A DNA stretch of 64,000 nucleotides. Origin: Bdellovibrionales bacterium. Lineage in GTDB: Bacteria; Bdellovibrionota; Bdellovibrionia; Bdellovibrionales; Bdellovibrionaceae. The stretch lies in contig JAFEAQ010000011.1 of assembly GCA_018266295.1 (NCBI GenBank), positions 124,001-188,000 of the forward strand, written 5' to 3'. Shown here piece by piece: positions 28,184-37,063 of the stretch (positions within the stretch are counted from its first letter, which is position 1; every line of letters begins with the position of its first letter). The notes beneath the pieces are model-generated. The model saw only the letters and a program-made list of their open reading frames with translations, was not told the DNA's origin and did not search any database. The position numbers were made by a program, and so were the translations under genes.

Positions 28184-28948
28184 TTAGCGATAGTTACATT
28201 GGCAGCCAGCTTGAGCCACTTTGCCTGTTTTACCAGACTTTTTGAGCTTAGCGACTTTCTTGATCTCCGCTTTGCACATAGCGATTTCACGCTTGTTAGA
28301 CTTCTTTGTGTTCTTCGCTACTTTTTTGCAATCCACTTTTGATTTCTTGTGAGATGCAATTGCTTTCTTAGATTTTTTAGCGCTGTGCTTAGCAATTTCT
28401 TTTTTAGACTTCTTGCTATGCTTAGCGATTTTCTTTTTGTCATGTTTGCTGCTTTTTGCAACTTTTTTAGACTTCTTCACTGGCATTGGCTTTTCTTCTT
28501 CTTGATAAGAAGGAGTGCTCGTATGCTGGTCCCAAGAAGCGACTTGTTTTTGTGGCAATTCAGTTGGAGGAGTCGTTACTTGCTCCACTTCTGGTGCCAC
28601 TGGCTGTGAGCTAGCATAGAAACTATCAGTTCCAGAAGATGTTGATTCTGGAGCCGCTGCATCCAGTTCTGAAGTTGAACGTTGTTCATTCATTGCATCA
28701 GCTTGAGCTGTTTGGTGCTCAGCTTGTTGAGCCTCCATCGCTGGCTGGCTTGAATCACCGCCCATATCTGGAGAGCTATAAGCTTGGTCTGTTGAAGAAC
28801 CAGCCGGTGCTGTCTGTGCATCCAATGATGGTGATGCATTATCAATAGAAGCTTGATCTTGTTGTTGTTGGCCTTCGCCTCCACCAGTGAGTGTGGCGCA
28901 AGAAACTAGGAAAGCACAGATCGACGCAAGGATAATTGTCATTCTCAT
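28184..28948 (-). CDS. lipoprotein with disordered middle and lysine-rich C-terminal tail
   Basis: A 254-residue lipoprotein: signal segment ending LVSC (lipobox Cys17). Residues 18-150 are Gln/Ser/Ala/Thr-rich and look disordered. Residues about 155-245 are strongly basic, built from repeated KKSKK, KHSKK and KKIAKHS units like histone H1-type tails, with four cysteines near the end. Such a tail would bind nucleic acid or acidic polymers at the cell envelope. Good GAGGGG ribosome site. No family is recognised. Confidence 0.72.
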   Translation of the reverse strand: MRMTIILASICAFLVSCATLTGGGEGQQQQDQASIDNASPSLDAQTAPAGSSTDQAYSSPDMGGDSSQPAMEAQQAEHQTAQADAMNEQRSTSELDAAAPESTSSGTDSFYASSQPVAPEVEQVTTPPTELPQKQVASWDQHTSTPSYQEEEKPMPVKKSKKVAKSSKHDKKKIAKHSKKSKKEIAKHSAKKSKKAIASHKKSKVDCKKVAKNTKKSNKREIAMCKAEIKKVAKLKKSGKTGKVAQAGCQCNYR

Positions 28949-29191
28949 AGAAACCCCTCTTATCTATAAGGAACAATCTTACGTGCCGCGGGTGTGTTGA
29001 TTGATTGTTATTGTTTGAACTGAACTCAGTATAGCAATCTTTTTCATTAAATCTTCTGGAAAATGCCAAATTCTCATCTTAATTCGCATACTTACAACTC
29101 ATAAGTTTGACAGTCGTCGGATTGTTCAACACGCTTGCAAAAGCTTTGTACAGGCTCGGTCCCTTTTGACAAACCAATCCGAGACGAACTA

Positions 29192-31174
29192 ATGTCGTTG
29201 CCTATGAAAACAGCAACTTCCTGTCTCAGTTTCGTCAGCGTCTTCTTTTCGTACGCCATCGCCTTTGCGAGCCCGCACCAGTCCTTGGAAATCACTCTGA
29301 CTCCAGCGCTGAAAACTCTCTCTGTGACAGACACCGTGCAAGTCGTAGCTGGGAAGAGTTATCGCTTTTTGTTGAATAAGAATCTCTCTATCTCGGCGAC
29401 CTCTGCTGGAGATCGCTTGCAGAGGACCCGTGCTGCCGGGGCTCAAGAACTTGCCAATGAGTATGAGCTCACAGCTGGTGCTGATGATAGCTATGCCACT
29501 CTGACCTACTCAGGGGTGATTTTTGATCCTGTGGTGAATAACGATTCCACGGGCCTGATCTCGGCTGACGGAGTGGCGCTCTTTGGTTCTACCTACTGGG
29601 TGCCGGAATTTGATGAGAAGACCACTTACGATATTCAGAACATCACAATGCCCCCGGGCTGGATGCTGGCGTCGCCAAAGTCTCAAAATAAGATTCCTCA
29701 GCAAGAGATCTATTTGGTGGCCGCAGCCTTCACCGAGTACTCGCTCGATACAGGCGCTGCGGTCCCACTAAAGGTTTATCTGCGCTCGCCGGAGCCTCAG
29801 CTGGCCCAGACTTTTTTGAGCCTCCTGCCGGGTTACCTTGATCACTACCAGCAGACATTGGGGGCTTACCCTTATGAGTCTTTTGCCGTGATCGAGAACT
29901 TCTGGGAAACCGGTTTTGGCATGCCGGCCTTTACCCTGTTAGGTCCAGGTGTGATCCGCCTGCCTTACATTTTGAACTCGTCCCTGCCCCATGAACTTTT
30001 GCACAACTGGTGGGGGAACAGCGTTTTTGTTGATTACGACCGCGGCAACTGGTGCGAGGGTTTAACCACCTATATGGCCGATCATTGGCAGCAGGAACTT
30101 TTGAAATCCGACCGCGAATACCGCCGCCAAAGCCTGATGAACTTTCAGGATTACACCCATAGTGGCGGAGCGGACTTCCCGCTCAGAGACTTTAAGCAGC
30201 GCTTTAACTTTAGCTCTCAAGCCATCGGTTACGGTAAAGGGATGATGCTCTTTCATATGCTGAGAGTTCACCTTGGTGATGCCGTCTTTAATCAGGCGGT
30301 GCAGGATCTTTACCGCACTCAGATCGGCAAAAGCATCAGCTATGAGGAGATTGAAACCGTCTTTGAGAACACCAGCGGCAAAGACCTCAAGGTTTTCTTT
30401 AAGCAGTGGCTTGATCAAACTGGAGCTCCGAGACTGGGACTAAAGCGTCCACAGCTCGCCTCTATCGCCGGACGGAAATTTCAAGTGAACTTTGAACTGA
30501 CTCAAGCAAGTCCTCAGAATTACGAACTCACCGTGCCAGTGCGCTTTACGATGACCGATGGCGAAGTCCGCACCGAGAAGGTCACCATGACCTCGGGGCT
30601 TGAAGCCCTGCAGTTCCAGTTTGAAAAACGTCCGAAGACTCTTGAGGTGGACCCGGAGGTCGACGTCTTCCGAGATTTGGATATCAACGAACGCCCACTT
30701 GGGTTTTCAAATGTCTTTGGTGCCGGCAAACTTTGGCTGACCGGTGATACGGCCCTCGTTTCGGCTTATCAACAAAGCTGGCAGCAATCCATCGAAGCCG
30801 TCATTACACCCAGTGATGACAAAATCCTCCTAGACCTTCCGTCAGAAGGCGCCGTGGTGATGCTTGGTGAAAATCCAAAGTATGAGCAACTGATGCTTCA
30901 GGCTTTGGCGGGTCAGGATTTCAAAATATCGCCCGACGAGCTCTCGGTGCTGGGGGCCAGCTATCCACGCAAGGATTTTAAAACGGCCCTCGTGGCCCGT
31001 TCGCAAAGCCATCCAGGCTTAGTCTTAGCTTGGGTTCGTGGCGCTCAGGCAGAAACCTTAGCCCCAAGACTTCTGCATTACGGGAAGTACAGCGCTTTGG
31101 CGTTTTCAGATAAAGCCGTGCCGCTCAAAGCGACTTGGCCTTTGTTGAAAACACCGCTCCGTGTGGATTTCTAG
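29192..31174 (+). CDS. secreted M1-family-like zinc metallopeptidase
   Basis: About 660 residues with a signal peptide (SCLSFVSVFFSYAIAFAS). The zinc site reads LPHELLHNWWGN (His267, Glu268, His271), followed by Glu289 in NWCEGLTTYM, i.e. HExxH with 17 rather than 18 residues before the glutamate. GFGMPAF stands where aminopeptidases have GxMEN. The N-terminal third is a beta domain, and a C-terminal domain after residue 430 resembles the M1 Ig-like region. M1 enzymes remove N-terminal amino acids from peptides; the glutamate of GxMEN that binds the N-terminus is not obvious, so the specificity may differ. The start is uncertain: ATG at 29192 or 29204, with no clear ribosome site; a further upstream in-frame ATG precedes a non-signal stretch. 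Confidence 0.85.
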   Translation: MSLPMKTATSCLSFVSVFFSYAIAFASPHQSLEITLTPALKTLSVTDTVQVVAGKSYRFLLNKNLSISATSAGDRLQRTRAAGAQELANEYELTAGADDSYATLTYSGVIFDPVVNNDSTGLISADGVALFGSTYWVPEFDEKTTYDIQNITMPPGWMLASPKSQNKIPQQEIYLVAAAFTEYSLDTGAAVPLKVYLRSPEPQLAQTFLSLLPGYLDHYQQTLGAYPYESFAVIENFWETGFGMPAFTLLGPGVIRLPYILNSSLPHELLHNWWGNSVFVDYDRGNWCEGLTTYMADHWQQELLKSDREYRRQSLMNFQDYTHSGGADFPLRDFKQRFNFSSQAIGYGKGMMLFHMLRVHLGDAVFNQAVQDLYRTQIGKSISYEEIETVFENTSGKDLKVFFKQWLDQTGAPRLGLKRPQLASIAGRKFQVNFELTQASPQNYELTVPVRFTMTDGEVRTEKVTMTSGLEALQFQFEKRPKTLEVDPEVDVFRDLDINERPLGFSNVFGAGKLWLTGDTALVSAYQQSWQQSIEAVITPSDDKILLDLPSEGAVVMLGENPKYEQLMLQALAGQDFKISPDELSVLGASYPRKDFKTALVARSQSHPGLVLAWVRGAQAETLAPRLLHYGKYSALAFSDKAVPLKATWPLLKTPLRVDF

Positions 31175-31183
31175 GGTTTTTAT

Positions 31184-32071
31184 TTAATCTCTTTCAGGCA
31201 CGAACTGGAAAGTGTAAGTCATGCGGTCTTTGCTTCCTTGAAGCTTTGCTTGACGTGGAAAACGCCAATTTGAAAGACGCTCCACCATACACTTTTCGAC
31301 CTGCTTGTTATTCAGCTGAGAAGTTTGAACCTCAGCACCCGAAACGCGGCCTTGCGGATCCATGCTCCAGCCCATCACCACTTTTCCTTTCATGTCGGAT
31401 TTGTGGCGAAGACCATCATGATAGCAAGATTTCAATTCATCGTAGTTACTCGAGATCGTCTGCAGGATCATGGCCTTACGGTCTTTAGCTGAAACGCCCG
31501 AGGGAATCACCTCATTGCTTTCAGGAACCGATGAAATAGAACGCTCAATCTCTGAGCCAGAGTCCATACCTTCAGGCATTGGGATTTCATCCACAGAGGC
31601 CGGTGCGCGATTGCTAGAGCCTCGCTGATGTTTCGGCTGAACCTTCACACGAGCTTGTGCTTTTGGCGCAGCCTGCTTGCCTTTTGAGGCAGAAGCCGGA
31701 GGTGCGTAGCTGAGGTTTTCAACGTCGAAGTTGTCAGGTTTTTCCTGGCCTGCACGCCAAGCGTCTGCTTGATCCACAGCTTCATCGTCAGAAGATTTCT
31801 TTGAACGATAAGAAGTAAAAGCACTTTCGTAAGCACCCTTTGGCGCTTCTTCTTCAACCGCAGGCGCTGAAGGGGCCTGATAAGAAGTTGAAGAATCATA
31901 AGAACGCGACGAACTCGAGCCGCCAAGATCTTTTTGGAAAGAATCAACAAAGCCTCCCGACGAAGGCCCTTGATGCTGCTCTTCTGGCAAAGCCATGTCA
32001 AAGGTGTCGGCTCCCCAAGAAGTTGTCGTCAATAATAAAGAGAAAATAAAAAGAGTTGTTGTCGTTCGCAT
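31184..32071 (-). CDS. secreted AgmX/PglI C-terminal domain protein
   Basis: A 295-residue protein starting at an ATG preceded by GGGGGA, with a signal peptide (LFIFSLLLTTTSWGA). The long low-complexity middle is Ser/Pro/Lys-rich. Residues about 200-295 match the AgmX/PglI C-terminal domain, a TonB-like fold: NYDELKSCYHDGLRH, GKVVMGWSMDPQGRV, CMVERLSNWRFP and YTFQFVP. Related proteins support gliding motility and envelope complexes in myxobacteria. A second protein of this type is at 59926-60705. It converges with the peptidase gene ending at 31174. Confidence 0.8.
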   Translation of the reverse strand: MRTTTTLFIFSLLLTTTSWGADTFDMALPEEQHQGPSSGGFVDSFQKDLGGSSSSRSYDSSTSYQAPSAPAVEEEAPKGAYESAFTSYRSKKSSDDEAVDQADAWRAGQEKPDNFDVENLSYAPPASASKGKQAAPKAQARVKVQPKHQRGSSNRAPASVDEIPMPEGMDSGSEIERSISSVPESNEVIPSGVSAKDRKAMILQTISSNYDELKSCYHDGLRHKSDMKGKVVMGWSMDPQGRVSGAEVQTSQLNNKQVEKCMVERLSNWRFPRQAKLQGSKDRMTYTFQFVPERD

Positions 32072-32197
32072 ATTTCCCCCGTTAAAAATGCAGAACATCG
32101 ACGTGCGAATACGTGAACGCGCGCGAGCTTTAAAGTTACCATGTTGTCCGAGACCGCCCAACACAAAAACTTTGAGCGCCTCATTCTGAGACGGATT

Positions 32198-33616
32198 CTA
32201 GTAATCAATCAAAGTGGATTTCTGATCGCGATAGCGTTCGCGGATTTTTTCCCAGTTTGATTTTCCACCTTCTGAAGTCACTTCTTTTTTTATCCCCGCT
32301 TGGGCTGCGATGGCCGCTGCCTTCGTCGGGTCCTTCACTCCGCCCGGAAGATACTGCCGGAGAGACCCCTCGCCGCCATAGCCGCCCCAAGAACCGCCGC
32401 CACCGCCACCACTTTCACCAGAGTAAACGTTGGTATTGTAACCCGAGTTTTTTTGTTGAGCGAGGCTCTTGCCCTCGGTCCCGCTTCCTGCAGCACTTGA
32501 ACCCCCGAGACCGCTGCCGGAACCTCCACCCGAAACTCCGCCACTAGAGCCTGAGCTACTCGAAGTATCTGCAGCACCGAGCTCCGTTGAGTCTGCGACG
32601 GAACCAAGATCGGCACTCGAGTTTCCAGGAGCTGTGTATGTCCCTGTCGAGGCTGAGCGGAGAGAATCCGCAGCCATCGCCGACGCGGTTGTGTCTAAGC
32701 CCTCACTGCATCCCGCGGCCCGGGGAGTGGCTTTACAAATACAGACCGTGTTGGTGGCATTGGCCTCCAACGTACAATCGACATCGGTGGAGGCCGTCGT
32801 CGTGCTGGTGGTCTCAGAAGAACAGCTATTTGACTGACTCATGGTTTTAATCACACCGATACTACCCACCAACGCAGACGCAAGCTGAGTTGCATAGCTG
32901 CCACAGGTCGCATTTTTCTGCGCGACGGACGAGTCCTGCTTCGGATTTGTTTCTTTCGTTACAGCGGCGGTGAATGTTTTTAGTGGAGTCTCAATCGCAT
33001 TCACGCAGGCCGTGGCTGATGCCGCGCTGCTGGCGTACTTTGTTTTGCAGGCCGCCTCCGCTGTTTTTGCTAAAGTCGAAAAGTCGGTTTGGGCTTTTTT
33101 AATTTTCGTAGCGGCTCCGCTGCAGGAGTAGTTGCACACACCTTTGGCAGCGGCGCACGTCGCTTGGTAAGCCAGAAGAGCTTCGTTCGCAATGTTCATT
33201 GCTTTTGCCAGAGTACTGCACGAATCGCTGATGCTGGCGCTGAGCCCCGAGATAAGGGTTTGAATGATCGGCAGAGCTTTGGCGATACCAGGATTGGTTT
33301 TTTCAAGACAGTAGGTCGTCGCTGTCACCTCTTTAGAACGGCAGCTTTCTTGATCGTCCAAATAAGTGGCTAACGAACTCGCCAGCGTTGTCGCTTTAGT
33401 GCCCGAGGCAGGATCTGCGGTTTGAATAGCTTGCGCCAGTGCTTTTGAGTTATTGACGATGCTTTGACCTTCGGCGGTCAAGGCCACCGAACTTGTGGAT
33501 TGCCCAGAAACACCGTCAGCTTGTTTATCAGGAGCCGCCGGAGGATTATCATCTGCTGCCAAGGCAGTGCTTGTGGGTCCGAAGAAAACAAAACAGAGCG
33601 CAAGAAGTGGTTTCAT
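32198..33616 (-). CDS. secreted cysteine- and glycine-rich protein of unknown function
   Basis: A 472-residue exported protein, signal peptide to about residue 20 (GPTSTALAAD). The region 90-310 is helical, rich in Ala/Thr and contains many cysteines in pairs (e.g. YSCSGAATK, CICKATPRAAGC). Residues 330-420 are Ser/Gly-rich (SGGGSGSGLGG) and look disordered, followed by a basic tail ending STLIDY. No domain is recognised. The GC-rich repeats give antisense open frames that are rejected. Confidence 0.7.
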   Translation of the reverse strand: MKPLLALCFVFFGPTSTALAADDNPPAAPDKQADGVSGQSTSSVALTAEGQSIVNNSKALAQAIQTADPASGTKATTLASSLATYLDDQESCRSKEVTATTYCLEKTNPGIAKALPIIQTLISGLSASISDSCSTLAKAMNIANEALLAYQATCAAAKGVCNYSCSGAATKIKKAQTDFSTLAKTAEAACKTKYASSAASATACVNAIETPLKTFTAAVTKETNPKQDSSVAQKNATCGSYATQLASALVGSIGVIKTMSQSNSCSSETTSTTTASTDVDCTLEANATNTVCICKATPRAAGCSEGLDTTASAMAADSLRSASTGTYTAPGNSSADLGSVADSTELGAADTSSSSGSSGGVSGGGSGSGLGGSSAAGSGTEGKSLAQQKNSGYNTNVYSGESGGGGGGSWGGYGGEGSLRQYLPGGVKDPTKAAAIAAQAGIKKEVTSEGGKSNWEKIRERYRDQKSTLIDY

Positions 33617-33708
33617 GCACTCAGAATAAAAACAAACCCTGGAAAATGAATGGAGTCCCCTCCTTACGCTCGATAATGAGAATAAGGAAGGGTCTTCACA
33701 ATTGTCGA

Positions 33709-34251
33709 CTAACTATGCATCTGGCGTGTGGCTTCGTAGAGGAACCAAGAACGTTTCTCAGTTTCATCAATCCACACTTCAATCAGACTTGTGCTGGCAA
33801 TATCACGATGCTCTGAGCAAACCTCGTGGGCCTCGCGCAAAGAAGCTGTGAGACTGCGATTGTCTTGGCAAAGTTCAGCCAACATATCTTGAGGAGTTAC
33901 GAAGTCAGAATCATTGTCCGGAATGCGCTGCAAACGCGCAATATGGCCGATGGATCGCAAAGTCGTTCCGCCGAGCTTGCGAACGCGCTCCGCCAATGGA
34001 TCGGTCATCGCAAAGATCTGATCTCCCTGCTCATCAAGCAAAAGATGGAGATCACGGAAATGAGTTCCGCTCATATGCCAGTGGAAATTTTTAGTTTTAA
34101 GATAAAGCGCATAGACATCTGCCAAAGCGAGATTCAAAGCTGCTGAAATATCTTTTGTTGCTTGTTCGCCCAAGTCCGTTGGTGTGCGCAAAGGCGCGAC
34201 ACGAGAGCTGCGGGCATTGTATTGTTCTTGTTGTCTTTCACGTCTTTCCAT
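33709..34251 (-). CDS. dps: Dps-family DNA-protection ferritin
   Basis: A 180-residue Dps, a 12-subunit protein that oxidises iron with peroxide and shields DNA in starvation and stress. The ferroxidase signature is complete: KTKNFHWHMSGTHFRDLHLLLDEQ (His, His, Asp, Glu ligands). The N-terminal arm (MERRERQQEQYNARSSR) is Arg-rich and likely DNA-contacting. GGAGG lies before the ATG. Dps in the same family can be called bacterioferritin-like, but the interface ligands here are of the Dps type. Confidence 0.95.
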   Translation of the reverse strand: MERRERQQEQYNARSSRVAPLRTPTDLGEQATKDISAALNLALADVYALYLKTKNFHWHMSGTHFRDLHLLLDEQGDQIFAMTDPLAERVRKLGGTTLRSIGHIARLQRIPDNDSDFVTPQDMLAELCQDNRSLTASLREAHEVCSEHRDIASTSLIEVWIDETEKRSWFLYEATRQMHS

Positions 34252-34451
34252 AAAAAACCTCCACGCAGAGTATATGCGAACCGGCGCTCTACATCCCGTC
34301 TCTTTTTCCTCACGGAAATTTCACGTTGTTATCACTTGTAGTTAAAGAGTGTTCCACGAATGTCGATCCTTTAAACAGAAGAACAAATTGCGGCTGACGA
34401 ACGTTTCGACAAATTGAAAAATTCTGCTAAAAAAAAAGATTTGCGAACCAT

Positions 34452-34481
34452 TTGACACAGATTCCCATTGAAAAAAATCAT
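34452..34481 (+). promoter_or_regulatory. candidate sigma-70 promoter for the regulator operon
   Basis: TTGACA, an 18-base spacer and AATCAT (4 of 6), about 69 bases before the first helix-turn-helix gene at 34550. The remaining 298-base gap to dps is AT-rich and carries no gene I can support. Confidence 0.45.
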
Positions 34482-34549
34482 AAACTGCCTTAAGTCTATA
34501 TTTAAATTTCAAGTGATTTATAGCTTGAACTTTAAAGGTGGAATGTAAA

Positions 34550-34804
34550 ATGGACTTAGCAAAATTCTTAAAAGAAAAAAGAAAAGCCGCCGGCATCTCT
34601 CAAGGAGCCGTAGCTAAGAAGCTGGGCTATACAAGCCCTCAATTTATCAGCAACTGGGAACGTGGTCTTTCCCGGCCTCCGGTCGCAACGCTTAAGAAAA
34701 TCGCGCAAATCTATGACATCTCTGCAGCTGATATGTTCGAAGTGATCCTGAAGACAACTATTGGCGAAGTCACGGCTGAACTCACAGAAAAGTTTTATAA
34801 GTAG
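34550..34804 (+). CDS. XRE/Cro-type helix-turn-helix regulator
   Basis: An 84-residue protein that is almost entirely an HTH_XRE domain: LKEKRKAAGISQGAVAKKLGY and then PQFISNWERGLSRPP with the recognition helix, followed by LKKIAQIYDISAADMF. GGTGG precedes the ATG; a longer GTG start is possible. It leads a three-gene run with another XRE gene and a large regulator-like protein, probably one operon. Confidence 0.92.
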   Translation: MDLAKFLKEKRKAAGISQGAVAKKLGYTSPQFISNWERGLSRPPVATLKKIAQIYDISAADMFEVILKTTIGEVTAELTEKFYK

Positions 34805-34834
34805 TAGTGAACTAGCTTACGGAGGAGTTAGAGA

Positions 34835-35140
34835 ATGAAATTTGAAACCTTCTTTCCCAATCAAAATCGTCATGTGAGATTCTTGTTAGGTCTCTATATT
34901 AGCCGCAAACGCCGCGAATCCGGCGCGAGCTTGACAGAACTTGCCAACAAAGCAGATCTCACTCCCCAAAGTATAAAGCGGATCGAGGCCGGACGTATGA
35001 ATGTGACTCCCCGGATCTTTGGCAACCTTCAAGTGGCCCTCGGTTTTGAAGCTGAGGACCTCAACGAAATTCGCAGAATCGCTGGTGTTGCTTATATTAA
35101 CGATCTTTCCAAGGTCTTAGTGCCGAACTTTCCAGTATGA
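34835..35140 (+). CDS. XRE-type helix-turn-helix regulator
   Basis: A 101-residue regulator. The HTH reads LLGLYISRKRRESGASLTELANKADLTPQSIKRIEAGR (recognition helix in the second half), and residues 75-101 form a helical tail that may dimerise. GGAGGAG precedes the ATG. Its stop overlaps the next start by four bases (ATGA), so the two are translationally coupled. Confidence 0.92.
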   Translation: MKFETFFPNQNRHVRFLLGLYISRKRRESGASLTELANKADLTPQSIKRIEAGRMNVTPRIFGNLQVALGFEAEDLNEIRRIAGVAYINDLSKVLVPNFPV

Positions 35141-36045
35141 AAAAATCCATCAAAAAAACAACGAATCAGAATGAATCCCTCAGACTTCGCGAATTAATTC
35201 GTGAGCTCGGCCTCCCCCTCCGTCGCTTGCAAGATGTTATTGCAATGAAGCCTGAAGATTGCCTGACGTGGTGGTCCGACGAATCTTCTTCGATCAAATT
35301 CGGTTCGGAGCCTTTCACCCGTCTTATGCAGATGGTGGGTATTGATGAAAATAAGCTTTTCATGGGGAACTACGATCAAGCTCTCGCTCGCCGCCGCCTG
35401 CTGGGTGACTTCAAATCGTTGCCAGATCGTTACCAGGAAAATCAAAATAGTTACTTGCGTACTTCGGCGCACATCATTCGTTACATCGTTCTGACCCGCG
35501 GCCAGGCCTTTGCGGACCAAGTACTGTATTCGATGAGCGTGTCGCCTCTGATTTATGACGACGTCAGTGTCAAAATCAATCTCACTTATTTTGCAGACCT
35601 GCTTGAAACGTTGGCGCAAAAAGGCTTCACCCAAGAAGAACTGGATACGTTAGCAAGTGTGATCTTCTTGAGCCTGCAAGGCACGGCTCTCGGCGAAACT
35701 TTCAGCGTGTCTGAGAATCACTTTGATGTGTATAAGACACTTGCGAAGAACTTCGACTATTTTGATACAAACTTTGATTACAAAAGCCAATTCGTCGGCA
35801 AGAAATATATCTTAAAGACAACCCTGCCACTCGATGAACACTCTTTTCTAAAGGGCGACAAAGAAAAAGTTATCCGCCTAATGCGATACCGCCGTATTCT
35901 TTCGGCATGGTTCCCTTATCTGGCGGGCATGACTCCGCTCTTTCCAAAAGCGGAGCTTGTGCGTTTCTCTGGGAATATCGTAGAAATGAAATACGAATTT
36001 GATCTGTCTATTAAACCGAACCCCACTAAGCTGCTCGTCGTTTGA
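35137..36045 (+). CDS. regulator-like protein of unknown function
   Basis: A 302-residue protein. Residues 15-75 look like a degenerate HTH (LRELIRELGLPLRRLQDVIAM). The rest is an unrecognised helical domain (about 95-190, FADLLETLAQKGFTQEELDTLASVIF) and a beta-rich end (about 245-300, FPYLAGMTPLFPKAELVRFSGNIVEMKYEFDL). No enzyme motif is seen. It is coupled to the XRE gene by a four-base overlap and converges with the next gene, whose end it overlaps by 20 bases. Confidence 0.6.
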   Translation: MKKSIKKTTNQNESLRLRELIRELGLPLRRLQDVIAMKPEDCLTWWSDESSSIKFGSEPFTRLMQMVGIDENKLFMGNYDQALARRRLLGDFKSLPDRYQENQNSYLRTSAHIIRYIVLTRGQAFADQVLYSMSVSPLIYDDVSVKINLTYFADLLETLAQKGFTQEELDTLASVIFLSLQGTALGETFSVSENHFDVYKTLAKNFDYFDTNFDYKSQFVGKKYILKTTLPLDEHSFLKGDKEKVIRLMRYRRILSAWFPYLAGMTPLFPKAELVRFSGNIVEMKYEFDLSIKPNPTKLLVV

Positions 36046-36778
36046 CATCCAAGTTATAAATCTGTTCACAGAATGCGGAGAAGGGAATCATCTCTTCTCC
36101 TTCCTTTGCAGGAAAGACTTCGAAAGTTTCGCTGACGAGCTCTTTGTACTCCTGGTAAATCGAACTGAAGAAATCCATATTGAAGTTTTCCACAAGCAAC
36201 ATCATGTGTGGCGATTTTACCGCAGGATGTTCGAATAAAAGTCCCTTAGCGACTTTTCCAAGTGGCTCCACCCAGCGGGACGCGCCATAAGTTTCGTTTG
36301 TACAACCGACAATATTATCGTACCCGGCCCGCATCACATTTGTACAAACCATAAAGTAACCCAGCGCCGAAAGATTCAAACCGGAATTTTTCTTCGAATA
36401 ATCAGGATCCACAAACCAAGCGTTGCAATCGACAAGCTCTTTGTGGCGGTCATGAAATGAGTTAAAGGTATTCTGAATACTCTGATCGAGCTTCGGAATA
36501 ATACTCATCAACGGAGTATCGATGCGATGTTGAGTAGCTCTCGATAAGTAAGTCGTGCGGATTGCAAACACCAACTTAGGATCCAAGAAATTGGATGTAT
36601 CATATATGAGGAAATGGGTTCCAATCATGTCATGCTTATCTGTCACAACATAATTTGGTTCTGATCTCAGAAAGTTTTTCTGCTTTATGAATACAACGTC
36701 AGAAAGGATCTTCTTAGCTGCGGGACTCTCGAGTTGTGCTTTTGCGTTGTCTAAGATAACAAGACGAAACTTGCTCAC
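36026..36778 (-). CDS. GNAT-like protein, possible LuxI/FeeM-type acyltransferase
   Basis: A 250-residue protein starting from GTG at 36778, preceded by GAGG at five bases. The middle shows a GNAT-like arrangement: HDMIGTHFLIYDTSNF, then DCNAWFVDPDYSKKNSGLNLSAL, and a helix-strand-helix with NIVGCTNETYGASRWVEPLG, which recalls the acyl-synthase stretch IVGICRENRVTYMKRLGL in the gene at 52938. The LuxI/FeeM assignment is weak because the Glu-Ser-Arg motif is missing. No signal peptide. It ends opposite the upstream regulator-like gene. Confidence 0.4.
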   Translation of the reverse strand: MSKFRLVILDNAKAQLESPAAKKILSDVVFIKQKNFLRSEPNYVVTDKHDMIGTHFLIYDTSNFLDPKLVFAIRTTYLSRATQHRIDTPLMSIIPKLDQSIQNTFNSFHDRHKELVDCNAWFVDPDYSKKNSGLNLSALGYFMVCTNVMRAGYDNIVGCTNETYGASRWVEPLGKVAKGLLFEHPAVKSPHMMLLVENFNMDFFSSIYQEYKELVSETFEVFPAKEGEEMIPFSAFCEQIYNLDVKRRAA

Positions 36779-37039
36779 GGACACCTCTTTTGCGAATTAC
36801 GTTCTATTACATTAAGTTTCGTCTCACAGGATTAAACAATCAAGTCTAGTTCATAAATAGCTTTTGTTTATTAATGAGATAAGTCTGCCTCATCTCAGGA
36901 CTTTCTCAAAGCGAAGCGCGAGTTGACGACGCGCTATTTGTGCTCCGGCGCGATCGTCGCATCTAAATGATCATGTCTTTGTAGCAGCTTGGGCTGTGGC
37001 TCAAAAAACTTTGAAATGAAACAGCTCCTAACGATATAG

Positions 37040-37055
37040 TGGATAGAACTATCCA
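37040..37055. promoter_or_regulatory. perfect 16-bp palindrome before the esterase gene
   Basis: TGGATAG-AA-CTATCCA lies 9-24 bases before the start of the esterase gene, just upstream of its GGAG. A homodimeric repressor binding here would block initiation. No regulator is assigned. Confidence 0.5.
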
Positions 37056-37063
37056 ACGGAGAA

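Noticed and set aside
34342-34596. 84-codon minus-strand frame before the XRE operon
   Set aside because: It overlaps the promoter and start of the XRE gene and is a Phe/Ser-rich AT-driven open frame.
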